Below are positions 33,992 through 41,368 of a stretch of 64,000 nt of DNA, one piece after another (within the stretch, counting starts at the first letter, position 1; each line of letters begins with the position of its first letter). A program made the position numbers and the translations under genes. A model generated the notes under the pieces. The model was given only the letters and a program-made list of their open reading frames with translations, did not search any database and was not told the DNA's origin. The DNA is taken from contig NZ_JAHXZM010000003.1 in assembly GCF_019429535.1 (NCBI RefSeq), positions 62,001 through 126,000 of the forward strand. The letters are read 5' to 3'. This DNA comes from Sphingomonas citricola. Lineage in GTDB: Bacteria > Pseudomonadota > Alphaproteobacteria > Sphingomonadales > Sphingomonadaceae.

Positions 33992-34571
33992 TGAAGCGCT
34001 TCCAGTTCTTGACCCAGGTTCTCCAGGAGGCTTGCCAGTCGAGGCTCAGCGTCCCGTGTGTCGTGTGGTGGTCGACGAAGTGCTCGACCTGCTCGGCCAG
34101 CGTGCCGGGTGGCCACTCGGCCATGACGGCTGCCGTGATCGAGCCGCTTGCCGGTTCGGGAGCGAAGTTGATCGGCACCCGCGAACCACGCTCGCGCTCT
34201 TTCTTGGGTTTGGTGGTTCTTGGCTGATTGGGTGCAGGAGGTGCGGGGGTCGGCGCATCTCCTGCGGGGCGCACATCCTGCACCGGTGCATCTTGTGCGG
34301 GGGTGCAGACAATGCGGGGGTGCAGCGAGTAGATGACGCCACGGCCCGGGCGCTCGGTCCGCGTCATGTGGCCGGCCAATGCCAGCGCCTTCACGGCGTT
34401 CTGCACCGCGCGTTCCGACAATTTCGTCTTTGCGACCAGCATGGCGACGCTCGGCCAGCATTGCGCCTGCTTGTCCGCCATGATGGCGAGCACCATCAGC
34501 ACGCTCTGCTCGGGCGCGCTGATGCCCTCGACCGCGACGGCAGCTCGGCAAAGATCGAAGCCGGTCAGCAC
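33897..34571 (-). CDS. Phage replication initiator-like winged-helix protein
   Basis: 224 residues from GTG 34571, one base after the previous stop. The N-terminal winged helix (APEQSVLMVLAIMADKQAQC, then SVAMLVAKTKLSERAVQNAV) is the HTH_36 type of phage replication proteins such as lambda O. A Pro-rich linker follows, then a C-terminal helix (THGTLSLDWQASWRTWVKNW) common in such initiators. The end overlaps the next gene by 95 bp. Confidence 0.7.
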   Translation of the reverse strand: MLTGFDLCRAAVAVEGISAPEQSVLMVLAIMADKQAQCWPSVAMLVAKTKLSERAVQNAVKALALAGHMTRTERPGRGVIYSLHPRIVCTPAQDAPVQDVRPAGDAPTPAPPAPNQPRTTKPKKERERGSRVPINFAPEPASGSITAAVMAEWPPGTLAEQVEHFVDHHTTHGTLSLDWQASWRTWVKNWKRFNGQRANHHQRRGTGNHRSTEMADAYRDLGFG

Positions 34572-34572
34572 G

Positions 34573-34779
34573 TCAGAAGTCGACCTGCTGCATAGCGATG
34601 TCGTGCCGGAGCTGCTCGAGCTTGGGACGGGCGTGGGCGAACCGCTTGGCCTCGTCCCGCGGCGCGCGAGCACGGCGAGCTTCCGCCTGCCGCGCGCACG
34701 CTGCCTCGATCTCGTCGGCAAGGCTGACCGGCTGGGGTGGGGCCTGCTCACGGCTGCGCTTGGAGAACAGGCCCCACAT
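34573..34779 (-). CDS. Small helical early phage protein
   Basis: 68 residues (MWGLFSKRSREQAPPQPVSL, then a charged helix with EAARARQ-type composition). The ATG at 34779 is two bases after the stop of the membrane peptide. Function unknown. Confidence 0.6.
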   Translation of the reverse strand: MWGLFSKRSREQAPPQPVSLADEIEAACARQAEARRARAPRDEAKRFAHARPKLEQLRHDIAMQQVDF

Positions 34780-34781
34780 GG

Positions 34782-34934
34782 TCAGGCCCTCCGCGCGCGC
34801 GTGTTGATGGTGATCGACGCGACCAGCATGTAGGCGACGCCAGCAGCGAAGCCTGCCGGGAAACCAGTGACCATGAGCGACAGCGCACCCGCGATCGCTG
34901 CGCCGATGATGAGAGTGGCAGCGAGCGTGCGCAT
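34782..34934 (-). CDS. 50-residue two-helix membrane peptide
   Basis: ATG 34934 overlaps the stop of the GapR-like gene (TGATG). The sequence has two hydrophobic helices (TLAATLIIGAAIAGALSLMV and GFAAGVAYMLVASITI) and a short basic end (NTRARRA). The next gene starts 2 bp after its stop, so it is in the same transcript. Function unknown; too short for many gene finders. Confidence 0.6.
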   Translation of the reverse strand: MRTLAATLIIGAAIAGALSLMVTGFPAGFAAGVAYMLVASITINTRARRA

Positions 34935-35200
34935 CAGATCATGCCCAGCGCTTGCATGTAAATTTCGAGGATCGCTTCCTCTTCCTGGTACTCCTCCCGC
35001 TTCTTCTTGCGGATCTGCATGATCTTGCGGATGGCCTTGGGATCATATCCGCGGCTCTTTCCTTCCGCGAAGACGTCCTTCAGGTCGTCGTTGATCCCCT
35101 TCTTCTCTTCTTCCAGCCGCTCCGCGCGCTCGATCAGCAGCCGCAGCTCATCCGCCGCGACGTGACCACCGCCCATGCCTTCTCCGCGTTCTTCGGTCAT
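34934..35200 (-). CDS. DUF2312/GapR-like nucleoid-associated protein
   Basis: 88 residues from ATG 35200 (AAGGAG upstream). The pattern DELRLLIERAERLEEEKKGI, then DDLKDVFAEGKSRGYDPKAI, RKIMQIRKKKREEYQEEEAI and EIYMQALGMI is that of DUF2312, the family of Caulobacter GapR, a tetramer that clamps overtwisted DNA ahead of replication and transcription. A phage copy is unusual among early genes and may act during phage replication or on host DNA. Confidence 0.88.
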   Translation of the reverse strand: MTEERGEGMGGGHVAADELRLLIERAERLEEEKKGINDDLKDVFAEGKSRGYDPKAIRKIMQIRKKKREEYQEEEAILEIYMQALGMI

Positions 35201-35229
35201 CGTATGCTCCTTGGGTGAGTGGGTGTGGG

Positions 35230-35490
35230 TCACGGGCGGTGCTCGCAGCCGGCGCGGACGCCGCAGCGGAAGCAGGGCGTCGAGGGCGGTGCCGCGGCGA
35301 TGCGCGCGGCGATCTGATCCTGGATGTCGCGCGGGTTGGTCGGCGCTACGCACACGTCACCGGGCAACCGGTATCCCTTGTGGATCAGCCATGCACGGGT
35401 CGCGCCGTACGGGCGGCCGATGATCGAGACGGCGTCGGCGACCGACATGCCGGTGAAATCGATCGATGATGCGGGGAGGGGCGCGACCAT
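35230..35490 (-). CDS. Small phage protein with C-terminal cysteine cluster
   Basis: 86 residues. FTGMSVADAVSIIGRPYGAT, then an HTH-like WLIHKGYRLPGDVCVA, and an end with CFRCGVRAGCEHRP that could bind zinc. It overlaps the TraR-like gene by ATGA. Perhaps a small DNA-binding regulator; not a recognised family. Confidence 0.55.
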   Translation of the reverse strand: MVAPLPASSIDFTGMSVADAVSIIGRPYGATRAWLIHKGYRLPGDVCVAPTNPRDIQDQIAARIAAAPPSTPCFRCGVRAGCEHRP

Positions 35491-35678
35491 CAGCGCACCC
35501 GCCGGTTGCGACCATCACGGCAGGGGGCGCAGCGACCGTGCACGAGGCGGGGGCTGTCGTCACCGCACTGCTGACATTCGCCCGGCTCGCCCGCTAGTAC
35601 CGGCTGCGTCGCCGCGCGCAGGCTGCGCTCGAGGTGCTGCTCGGCGAAATCGTTCGCCATGTCGACGTTGTCGGCCAT
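35490..35678 (-). CDS. TraR/DksA-type C4 zinc-finger protein
   Basis: 62 residues from ATG 35678, overlapping the methyltransferase stop (TAATG). An N-terminal helix (DNVDMANDFAEQHLERSLRA) precedes a zinc finger with GECQQCGDDSPRLVHGRCAPC and an RNRR end. This is the layout of phage TraR-like proteins, which bind RNA polymerase in its secondary channel. The first residue pairs suit that family. Confidence 0.8.
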   Translation of the reverse strand: MADNVDMANDFAEQHLERSLRAATQPVLAGEPGECQQCGDDSPRLVHGRCAPCRDGRNRRVR

Positions 35679-36307
35679 TATGCAGCCTCCGCCGGATAAT
35701 CGTTCGGGCGCTCCAGGCGCTTCCGGCACGGCGCGATCCAATGCAGCCGCGTGTCTGACTGCCCGTGACGCCAAACGAGCCAGGCGTATGCAGTCGCGCT
35801 TGAGGCGGCGGGGTCGACCTTGCCGGCGACCATCGGCACGCGCTCGGCAAATTGAAGCACCGCAGCAGGCGGGCATTTGGAGAACAGCGCATCGTACCGG
35901 CCGACCCCTTCAAGGAAGGCCGCGCGCAAGATGACGGCGCAACCTACACGCGAGGTCGCGAGCGCCCGCTCGATGAAGCGGTCGGCGAGCGTGAATGGCG
36001 GGTTGGTGATCGTCCAATCCACCGCCGGCAGCTCAAACGGGAAGAGGTAATCTTCCTGCCGGTAGCCCATGCCGTAGTCGCCGATGTCGCTCGCATCGAC
36101 GGAGGCAAAGTGCTCGGACAGCGGGCGCACCATAAAGCCGCGGTTCGCTGCGGGCTCGCGGCAGGTCAGCGATGCCAGCGGCTCGCCCTCGGCCAAAAGC
36201 CACTCGCAAAGCGCTCGCGTCGCCCAAGGCGGTGTGGGGAAGTCGTCGAGCGATCGCAGCGGCTGAACCCGGCGTTGCATGACGGCGGTTGAACGGTTCT
36301 GGCTCAC
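35678..36307 (-). CDS. DNA methyltransferase (adenine-type, NPPF motif)
   Basis: About 209 residues from GTG 36307, which overlaps the previous stop (GTGA); an in-frame ATG at 36280 has no ribosome-binding site. LTCREPAANRGFMVRPL is a motif I-like SAM-binding loop, and VDWTITNPPFTLADRFIERA contains the catalytic NPPF motif of amino-methyltransferases. No endonuclease gene is adjacent, so it is an orphan, perhaps used to protect phage DNA. Confidence 0.8.
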   Translation of the reverse strand: MSQNRSTAVMQRRVQPLRSLDDFPTPPWATRALCEWLLAEGEPLASLTCREPAANRGFMVRPLSEHFASVDASDIGDYGMGYRQEDYLFPFELPAVDWTITNPPFTLADRFIERALATSRVGCAVILRAAFLEGVGRYDALFSKCPPAAVLQFAERVPMVAGKVDPAASSATAYAWLVWRHGQSDTRLHWIAPCRKRLERPNDYPAEAA

Positions 36308-36462
36308 CCGAGCACCTGCGCGACGATTGCGGCGTTCCATGCGTCGGCGAACGGGATGTGCAGCGGCACCGGGTACACGTCCCGCCGCTTGAACTGCCGG
36401 TGCGCCATCGGGCGCAGGTCTTCATTCGCGGAAGCGGGCCTCCGCGCCATTGTGGCGTCCAT
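36304..36462 (-). CDS. 52-residue phage early protein
   Basis: ATG 36462 has GGAGG seven bases upstream, and the stop overlaps the methyltransferase start (GTGA). The sequence, MDATMARRPASANEDLRPMA and QFKRRDVYPVPLHIP, is basic and small. Function unknown; coding is supported by the ribosome-binding site and coupling. Confidence 0.55.
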   Translation of the reverse strand: MDATMARRPASANEDLRPMAHRQFKRRDVYPVPLHIPFADAWNAAIVAQVLG

Positions 36463-36511
36463 TGTCGTACCTCCAGCCGGATCAGTGCCGGCGCGTTAGA
36501 ACCTCAGGTTG

Positions 36512-36982
36512 TCAGGCGACTTGCAGCCGCATGCGGTCGCGGGCGTCGCGGAGCATGTCGGCCGTTCGGATCAGGCAATCGATCGCACCAGCCTCCTCCA
36601 AGGTGCGAACGTCAGCGGCGCAGCACTTCCCGTCGGCGAGCAGCTCGATCAGTAAGGGCAGAGTCTTGGCGACGTCGCAGGGGATGCGCGCAACATCGAC
36701 GGTCACCGCGTCGCGTCGCACGGCGCGCGCGCCGATCAGCGACAGGATCGTGTCCATCGCCTCGGGCCCGAAGCGCTCGCCCAGTTTGAGCATCGACAGC
36801 CCAGCAAGGTCGTGCTTCCGGTTGCGCGCGTTCTCGACCGTGCTGGCCGACACGCCCCAGGCGTCCGCCATGTCGCGGTCGGTGCCCTTGTCCTGCAGGT
36901 CGCGAACCGTCTCGGACACGGCGTTGCGGTATGAACTTTGGGTGAGGCGGACCTCATCACCCAACCCTTTGCTAAGCGGCAT
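36512..36982 (-). CDS. Early HTH regulator
   Basis: 156 residues from ATG 36982 (AAGGAG nine bases upstream; the frame opens earlier). The helix-turn-helix MADAWGVSASTVENARNR and a helical continuation LAGLSMLKLGERFGPEAMDT are typical of small phage regulators. The C-terminal half has repeated Leu-rich helices (AKTLPLLIELLADGKCC). It is early-operon, so it could control replication or delayed early genes. Confidence 0.7.
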   Translation of the reverse strand: MPLSKGLGDEVRLTQSSYRNAVSETVRDLQDKGTDRDMADAWGVSASTVENARNRKHDLAGLSMLKLGERFGPEAMDTILSLIGARAVRRDAVTVDVARIPCDVAKTLPLLIELLADGKCCAADVRTLEEAGAIDCLIRTADMLRDARDRMRLQVA

Positions 36983-37214
36983 GGGTATCAACTCCTTCAT
37001 GGATAGCAGCACCCTTCACCTCGCCCCGCGCGCCGTGCGCATCGCGATCGCGCGCGCACTGGTCGACAAGGTCACCGGCGAGGCAGGGAGGCACCCCGCC
37101 GGCGAGAGGATGAGCGCTGCAAGGGGGCACAGCGCTCGCGGGGGGCTGGGTAAGGCCGGCGTAGATAGGGTCGGGGCAGGTGCAGACCTGCTCGTTGCAG
37201 CCGCGGCAGGTCAT
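36972..37214 (-). CDS. Cysteine-rich small early protein
   Basis: 80 residues from ATG 37214, overlapping the Cro-like stop (ATGA). MTCRGCNEQVCTCPDPIYAG and a later CSAHPLAGG, PCLAG, CARDRD give several cysteines that could bind zinc. It overlaps the next gene by 11 bp. Function unknown. Confidence 0.5.
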   Translation of the reverse strand: MTCRGCNEQVCTCPDPIYAGLTQPPASAVPPCSAHPLAGGVPPCLAGDLVDQCARDRDAHGARGEVKGAAIHEGVDTHAA

Positions 37215-37438
37215 GCGGCCGCCTTGCGAATTGCCGGCTTCTCCGCGCGCGCCAGCCAAGCCTGCATGGGAACCGCGCCACCGGACTCGCGCTCGAGGGC
37301 GCCAGCAACTTCAATCGTCGGCCGAACCGAGCCTTTACGGAGCTTCGTTACGAGCGAGCGATCCTTCCCAATAGCCGCCGCCATGACCGCATCGGTGATC
37401 CGCTCGCGCCGCATGTAGATATCGAGAGGGTTGCTCAT
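37211..37438 (-). CDS. Cro/YdaS-like HTH regulator
   Basis: 75 residues from ATG 37438, the first gene of the early-left operon and divergent from the repressor. The HTH segment RRERITDAVMAAAIGKDRSL, then VTKLRKGSVRPTIEVAGALE, is a Cro/YdaS-like fold, and its position and promoter fit Cro. It probably binds the operators described at 37449 and 39010. Confidence 0.78.
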   Translation of the reverse strand: MSNPLDIYMRRERITDAVMAAAIGKDRSLVTKLRKGSVRPTIEVAGALERESGGAVPMQAWLARAEKPAIRKAAA

Positions 37439-37441
37439 GCG

Positions 37442-37473
37442 CTCACAATGTGAGTTAAACGCACACTCGTCAA
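37442..37473 (-). promoter_or_regulatory. Early-left promoter with repressor operator
   Basis: On the minus strand TTGACG (37473-37468) and CATTGT (37450-37445) are 17 bases apart, a -35/-10 pair for the Cro-like gene. The 17-bp operator-like sequence TGTGAGTTAAACGCACA (37449-37465) fills the spacer. A perfect 13-bp palindrome CTCACAATGTGAG (37442-37454) overlaps it. This is a strong layout for repression at the promoter. Confidence 0.65.
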
Positions 37474-37532
37474 GGGCAATGTGTGAAGAATACGCCCAAG
37501 ACGGCTTTGGCGGAACGCTCCACAAGCCATCT

Positions 37533-38240
37533 GTGGATACGGCGTGGTTCAAGGCTCGCAAGCGGGAACTGAAGGTCAGCGATGAGCGAATCGCTGAGAC
37601 GATTGGGCGTGATCGCACCACCGTCACGAAGGTCATCAATGGCGATGTGCGCTTCGACCTATCTTACGTTGATGCGTTTGCCGCGATTCTGAAGGTGCCT
37701 ACCTCAGAGATCCTCGCGCGTGTGGGCGTCACAATCGACGAGAAGGAAGCCGCCCCCGCAATGCCGGTTAGCCCGGCAGTCGGCTTGGCCGCCGACCAGC
37801 CTGTTGCTCGATCAATAGGTGCGGGCGAGATCGTTGAGATCACCCGACTAGACCTCTCGCTCCCGATGGGGCCAGGCGCCACCGTCGATGACTACGTGGA
37901 GCACGAGCCTCTTGTATTCGACGCCGCCTACGTTCGATCGTTCACCCGCACGCCGCCATACCGGCTGCGTCTAGCAGCCGGCGCCGGCGACAGCATGTTT
38001 CCAACCCTGGTGCCAAACGATCTCGTGTGGATCGACACCACACAGAACCAGCTGCTCCACGCCGATCGCATCTATGCCGCATCAATCAATGGAGGCGCGG
38101 CCATCAAACGCCTGCGGCCAGTCGCGGGCGGAGCTCGCATTCTGGTCATATCCGATAACAAGATGATCGAGCCCTACGAGGTCGAGGCGAGCGAAGTCGT
38201 GATCTGGGGCAGGGTGATCCGCTTCGCGAGGGACCTCTGA
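37533..38240 (+). CDS. S24/LexA-type phage repressor
   Basis: About 235 residues from GTG 37533; the frame opens at 37431, but upstream residues are not HTH-like and no ribosome-binding site is near any candidate, so it may be read leaderless. The HTH RELKVSDERIAETIGRDRTT, then KVINGDVRFDLSYV, precedes a linker and an S24 peptidase domain with GDSMFPTL (Ser154) and AIKRL (Lys192). An Ala-Gly in GAGEIV could be the cleavage site. RecA-induced self-cleavage and prophage induction are expected by family. Confidence 0.88.
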   Translation: MDTAWFKARKRELKVSDERIAETIGRDRTTVTKVINGDVRFDLSYVDAFAAILKVPTSEILARVGVTIDEKEAAPAMPVSPAVGLAADQPVARSIGAGEIVEITRLDLSLPMGPGATVDDYVEHEPLVFDAAYVRSFTRTPPYRLRLAAGAGDSMFPTLVPNDLVWIDTTQNQLLHADRIYAASINGGAAIKRLRPVAGGARILVISDNKMIEPYEVEASEVVIWGRVIRFARDL

Positions 38241-38614
38241 TGCTATTCGCGCTCGCCCTCCTCATTGTTCAGGGCGGGTACGTAGACCCAGATGTCGCAG
38301 TGATCCCGGCATCGTACATCGGGCGGTGGGCGATAGATCTATCCGACTGCAAGGCGCCAGGAGGTGACGTTGTGGAGATTCGCCCTCGGCATATCGACTT
38401 TTACGAGCGTCACGGTGTCGTTGATCTGCTGAGGCTCAATGAGATTGACGACGTGCCGGCGGTGCACGCCTCGATGCGCTGGGTTGAAGGCCTGAAGTTC
38501 TCAACAGGCGTCATCCGATTGTCGATGGACAAGGGTGGGCTCTACATAAGCGAAAGTGAGAACCCGGACGCTCTGCGCGACCCGTTCAACGCGTACAAGC
38601 GCTGCCCAGCCTAA
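38240..38614 (+). CDS. Exported small protein coupled to the repressor
   Basis: 124 residues from ATG 38240, overlapping the repressor stop (TGATG). MLFALALLIVQGG looks like a signal peptide, then SYIGRWAIDLSDCKAPGG, DFYERHGVVDLLRL and Cys near the end (YKRCPA), so one disulfide is possible. Co-expression with the repressor means it is made in the lysogen, which suggests a lysogenic-conversion protein acting outside the cytoplasm. Function unknown. Confidence 0.6.
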   Translation: MLFALALLIVQGGYVDPDVAVIPASYIGRWAIDLSDCKAPGGDVVEIRPRHIDFYERHGVVDLLRLNEIDDVPAVHASMRWVEGLKFSTGVIRLSMDKGGLYISESENPDALRDPFNAYKRCPA

Positions 38615-38619
38615 AAAGC

Positions 38620-39018
38620 GTGCGCCCGTTCTCTCTCGCGGTCGTTGGCCTTCCGTACCAGAATAAGCGTGGACCCGACCGGCTGTTTGAGGCCAATCTC
38701 TGCACGCCCGGTGAACCGATCGAGCTACGGCCCGAGCCGAAGAACAAACAGGACCGATGGGCCGTAGCGGTGTTCTCATGTCGCGACGTTCAGATCGGCT
38801 ACCTGACGGCCGAAAAGGCTCAGTGGATCGGAGGCATGATCCGCGAAGGTCGCGAGATGACAGTTGTCTGGCAAGGGCTGACTAGCAACACTGGTTGGGT
38901 ACGCGTGGCTTTCGATGGCGAGGTACCTGACCTACCGTCGCAGCGCGCCGCCCCCGAGCCACAGGACGACAGCGGTTTTTGTCCCGACCCGGTCTACGAT
39001 GATGACGAGTGTGAATAA
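38620..39018 (+). CDS. Standalone HIRAN-domain protein
   Basis: 132 residues from GTG 38620. FSLAVVGLPYQNKRGP, then ELRPEPKNKQDRWAVAVFSC, and QIGYLTAEKAQWIGGMI match the HIRAN domain, which binds the 3' end of single-stranded DNA in fork-remodelling helicases such as HLTF. Here it is not fused to an ATPase. An acidic tail (DPVYDDDECE) ends the protein. Transcribed after the repressor, so probably expressed in lysogens. Its stop codon region overlaps operator 39010-39026. Confidence 0.8.
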   Translation: MRPFSLAVVGLPYQNKRGPDRLFEANLCTPGEPIELRPEPKNKQDRWAVAVFSCRDVQIGYLTAEKAQWIGGMIREGREMTVVWQGLTSNTGWVRVAFDGEVPDLPSQRAAPEPQDDSGFCPDPVYDDDECE

Positions 39019-39060
39019 AGCGCACAATTAGCCTTGACGACAATGTGAGTATAGCGCACA
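39010..39060 (+). promoter_or_regulatory. Early-right promoter region with two repressor operators
   Basis: TGTGAATAAAGCGCACA (39010-39026) and TGTGAGTATAGCGCACA (39044-39060) match the operator at 37449-37465; the three share TGTGAR-TNNAR-CGCACA with a near-palindromic form. TTGACG (39034-39039) before the second operator resembles the -35 of the early-left promoter, placed the same way relative to the operator; a clear -10 was not found. It would drive the rightward genes from 39110. Confidence 0.65.
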
Positions 39061-39109
39061 TGTGAACCGACGCCACCGCACATCCGCGTAGTGGCGCTGG
39101 GAGGCCAAT

Positions 39110-39337
39110 GTGGCACCTATCACAGGATCAACGCTTGAGGCGGTAGAAGCCGCCGTTCGCCACCTCACCGGCGCCACCGGGCGCGCGTCGCTGACCATGC
39201 AGAATGTCGACGGTCGCGAATTGTGGACTGTTCACGCGCACGCCGTCGGTGCGTCGATGCAGGGGCAGGGCGGTAGCCTCTCCGCCGCGCTCGCGAAACT
39301 GAGCCTCGTTGGCGGCACGCGCGCGGCCGCCGCGTGA
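39110..39337 (+). CDS. Small early-right protein
   Basis: 75 residues from GTG 39110 with GGAGG eight bases upstream. Ala- and Gly-rich with GSTLEAVEAAVRHLTGATGR and a beta-like ASLTMQNVDGRELWTVHAHA. First gene of the early-right operon. Function unknown. Confidence 0.6.
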   Translation: MAPITGSTLEAVEAAVRHLTGATGRASLTMQNVDGRELWTVHAHAVGASMQGQGGSLSAALAKLSLVGGTRAAAA

Positions 39338-39711
39338 TGGGTGCTGTACGACAGCCGAAGCTGGCCGAGCGCGCCGTCCAGCGCGCCAGCATCCAGATGC
39401 TCGCGCACATGCGCTGCCACGCGGCGCACGTGCCGAACGGGTCGCATCTCGCCGGTGACGCGATCGCCCGCGCGAAACAGACGACCGCGCTTAAGCGCGA
39501 CGGCGTGCGGCCGGGCTTCCCGGATCTGATCGTGATCGATCAGACGGCGCCGCACACCGGCTTTATCGAGGTGAAGCGGGAAGGGGTCGCGAAGATCGAT
39601 CCCGATCAGATCTGGTGGCGCGACGAGCTGCAGCGGCTCGGCTTCCCCTGGGCGCTGGTCAACACGCCCGACGGAGCCGGCGCCGCGTTGCGCGCGTGGG
39701 GGTGGCGATGA
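39337..39711 (+). CDS. VRR-NUC nuclease
   Basis: 124 residues from ATG 39337, overlapping the previous stop (TGATG). RDGVRPGFPDLIVIDQ, then GFIEVKREG and PDQIWWRDELQRLGFPWALV, is the VRR-NUC pattern with PD...ExK-type metal-binding residues. Standalone VRR-NUC genes are common in phages and are thought to resolve or cut branched DNA. The size is normal. Confidence 0.88.
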   Translation: MGAVRQPKLAERAVQRASIQMLAHMRCHAAHVPNGSHLAGDAIARAKQTTALKRDGVRPGFPDLIVIDQTAPHTGFIEVKREGVAKIDPDQIWWRDELQRLGFPWALVNTPDGAGAALRAWGWR

Positions 39712-39944
39712 CCGTGGCCCCGCTCACCACCGCCATGCGGTGCGCGATGTCATTCGTCGCGGCTGCCGAGCCAAAGGGCCACGATGCGCCCGAGTTCGAT
39801 CGCACGCTCGTCGCGCTCAGCCGTCGCGGGTTGGTCGAATGGCGGACGACGCGCGCCAAACCGCGGGTCTACAGCTGGCATCTGACCGTCGCCGGGAAGG
39901 ACTGGCATGCGGAAGATCGCAAGGCGTTCGCCCGTGTTCGCTGA
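39708..39944 (+). CDS. Small winged-helix-like protein
   Basis: 78 residues from ATG 39708, overlapping the VRR-NUC stop (ATGA). FVAAAEPKGHDAPEFDRTLV, then ALSRRGLVEWRTTRAKPRVY and a basic end suit a winged-helix fold, but no family is certain. Confidence 0.55.
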   Translation: MTVAPLTTAMRCAMSFVAAAEPKGHDAPEFDRTLVALSRRGLVEWRTTRAKPRVYSWHLTVAGKDWHAEDRKAFARVR

Positions 39945-40365
39945 CCCCTGCTCGCGCGGGTTGCTGAACCCGAACCGCCCGCCGATCGGGCGCCAGCCGA
40001 ACGAAGCGAAGTGGACGCCATCGAAGCGCGACCCCTGGTATTACGGGTCGATCCGCGGCTTCGAGGTCGTGAGCGGCGCGCTGGTGGGCGGGGAGCGGTT
40101 CACCGTCGAGCAGCAACTCGCGATGGCGCACCACGGCATCCCGCTCGACACGCGCGAGTTCATGTTCGTCCGCCGCCAGGCCACCCCGCAGGAGTGGAGC
40201 ATGGGCTACAACGGCGAGCGCGTCGTTTTCGGCTTCGACTGCCCCATCCTGAGCCTGACGCCCGACCAGCGCATCCGCGTGATCGCGCCCGACGGCAAGC
40301 CCTACAACGTCCGCCAGGACGGCTGGGGCATCGCACCTTCCCGCCAAATCGTCGTGAGGTACTGA
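39907..40365 (+). CDS. Phage protein of unknown function
   Basis: 152 residues. After a basic start it has WYYGSIRGFEVVSGALVGGE, LAMAHHGIPLDTREFMFVRR and WSMGYNGERVVFGFDCPILS, then a DGWGIAPSRQIVVRY end. It overlaps the previous gene by 38 bp. Protein-like composition, no recognised family. Confidence 0.6.
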   Translation: MRKIARRSPVFADPCSRGLLNPNRPPIGRQPNEAKWTPSKRDPWYYGSIRGFEVVSGALVGGERFTVEQQLAMAHHGIPLDTREFMFVRRQATPQEWSMGYNGERVVFGFDCPILSLTPDQRIRVIAPDGKPYNVRQDGWGIAPSRQIVVRY

Positions 40366-40368
40366 CCC

Positions 40369-40605
40369 ATGCTGCAATGGATCGTGATCCTTTGCGCCGG
40401 CATCGCCGCCGCCGCGGTGATAATCAACGAGCTCCAGCGTCACTTCGGCGAGATCCTCGACGCGCTCGCCGGTCGCCCGCGCGTCCCGACGTCGCGCGAG
40501 CTGGACCGCTGGCGGGCGCTGCACGGCGCCGCCGATCGCCGCGGTCCGTACACGATCAGCGACTCGCGCGCCGAGCCGGCCGGCAAGGTGGTGCGGCATG
40601 GCTGA
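40369..40605 (+). CDS. Small N-terminal membrane protein
   Basis: 78 residues: one hydrophobic helix (WIVILCAGIAAAAVII) then a charged soluble part with HFGEILDALAGRPR and ELDRWRALHGAADRR. The end overlaps the next gene by 8 bp. Function unknown. Confidence 0.55.
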   Translation: MLQWIVILCAGIAAAAVIINELQRHFGEILDALAGRPRVPTSRELDRWRALHGAADRRGPYTISDSRAEPAGKVVRHG

Positions 40606-41368
40606 GCGCTATACCGCTGCGCAGGTTCGCGCCGCGCTGTTGAACCGTTACCGGGCGCCGGAGTGGGCGTGCTTCTTCGAGGTCGCCGACAGTACGGGCG
40701 CGCGAGCCACGCGGTCCGCGGACGCGATCGCGATGAGCCTCTACCCCTCGCGCGGGCTTCGACTGCACGGGTTCGAGATCAAGGTAAGCCGATCGGACTG
40801 GCTGCACGAGCTGAAGCAGCCCGAGAAGTCTGTTGCCCTCCAGCGCTACTGCGACCACTGGTGGATCGTCACGCCGGCTGACATCGTGAAAGACGGGGAG
40901 CTTCCGCCAACCTGGGGTCACCTGATCCTCAAAGGCAACGGCTTCAACTGCGCGATAAAGGCACCCGTTCTGGAGCGCGAGGCGTGGTCGCCGGAGTTCT
41001 TGGCCGCCCTGCTGCGTCGCGCGCATGACGCCCGCGAGCAGGCAATTCGTGATGGCGTGACCACCGCCATGAAAGACGAGCGCGCCGCCATCGAGAAGGA
41101 GGTCGAGCGCCGCTCGAAGTACGAGATCGAGCGGCATACCCGCACCACCTCCGATGCTGTCCGACAACTTGCAGCGATCCGCGAGGCCGCGGGCATTGAG
41201 CCCGAACGCTACTTCGACGGCGAGGGGCTGGGCCGGGCTATCGCGCTGGTTCACCGCACCGGTGTTGCGGCGACCTACGGCTCGCTCAACACGCTGGCGC
41301 ACCACGCGCGCGCGATGGTGCAGGCCATCGACGACGTGCGCCCCCAAATTGAGAGCGAGGCAGCATGA
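40598..41368 (+). CDS. PD-(D/E)XK-like nuclease
   Basis: 256 residues. FFEVADSTGARATRSADAIA and GLRLHGFEIKVSRSDWLHEL give an Asp in SADAIA and the ExK motif EIK, the core of a PD-(D/E)XK fold similar to MmcB-type proteins, followed by a strand VALQRYCDHWWIVTPADI. A charged helical C-terminal part (KDERAAIEKEVERRSKY) may be a coiled coil. Probably acts on DNA during replication or packaging; the target is unknown. Confidence 0.7.
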   Translation: MAERYTAAQVRAALLNRYRAPEWACFFEVADSTGARATRSADAIAMSLYPSRGLRLHGFEIKVSRSDWLHELKQPEKSVALQRYCDHWWIVTPADIVKDGELPPTWGHLILKGNGFNCAIKAPVLEREAWSPEFLAALLRRAHDAREQAIRDGVTTAMKDERAAIEKEVERRSKYEIERHTRTTSDAVRQLAAIREAAGIEPERYFDGEGLGRAIALVHRTGVAATYGSLNTLAHHARAMVQAIDDVRPQIESEAA

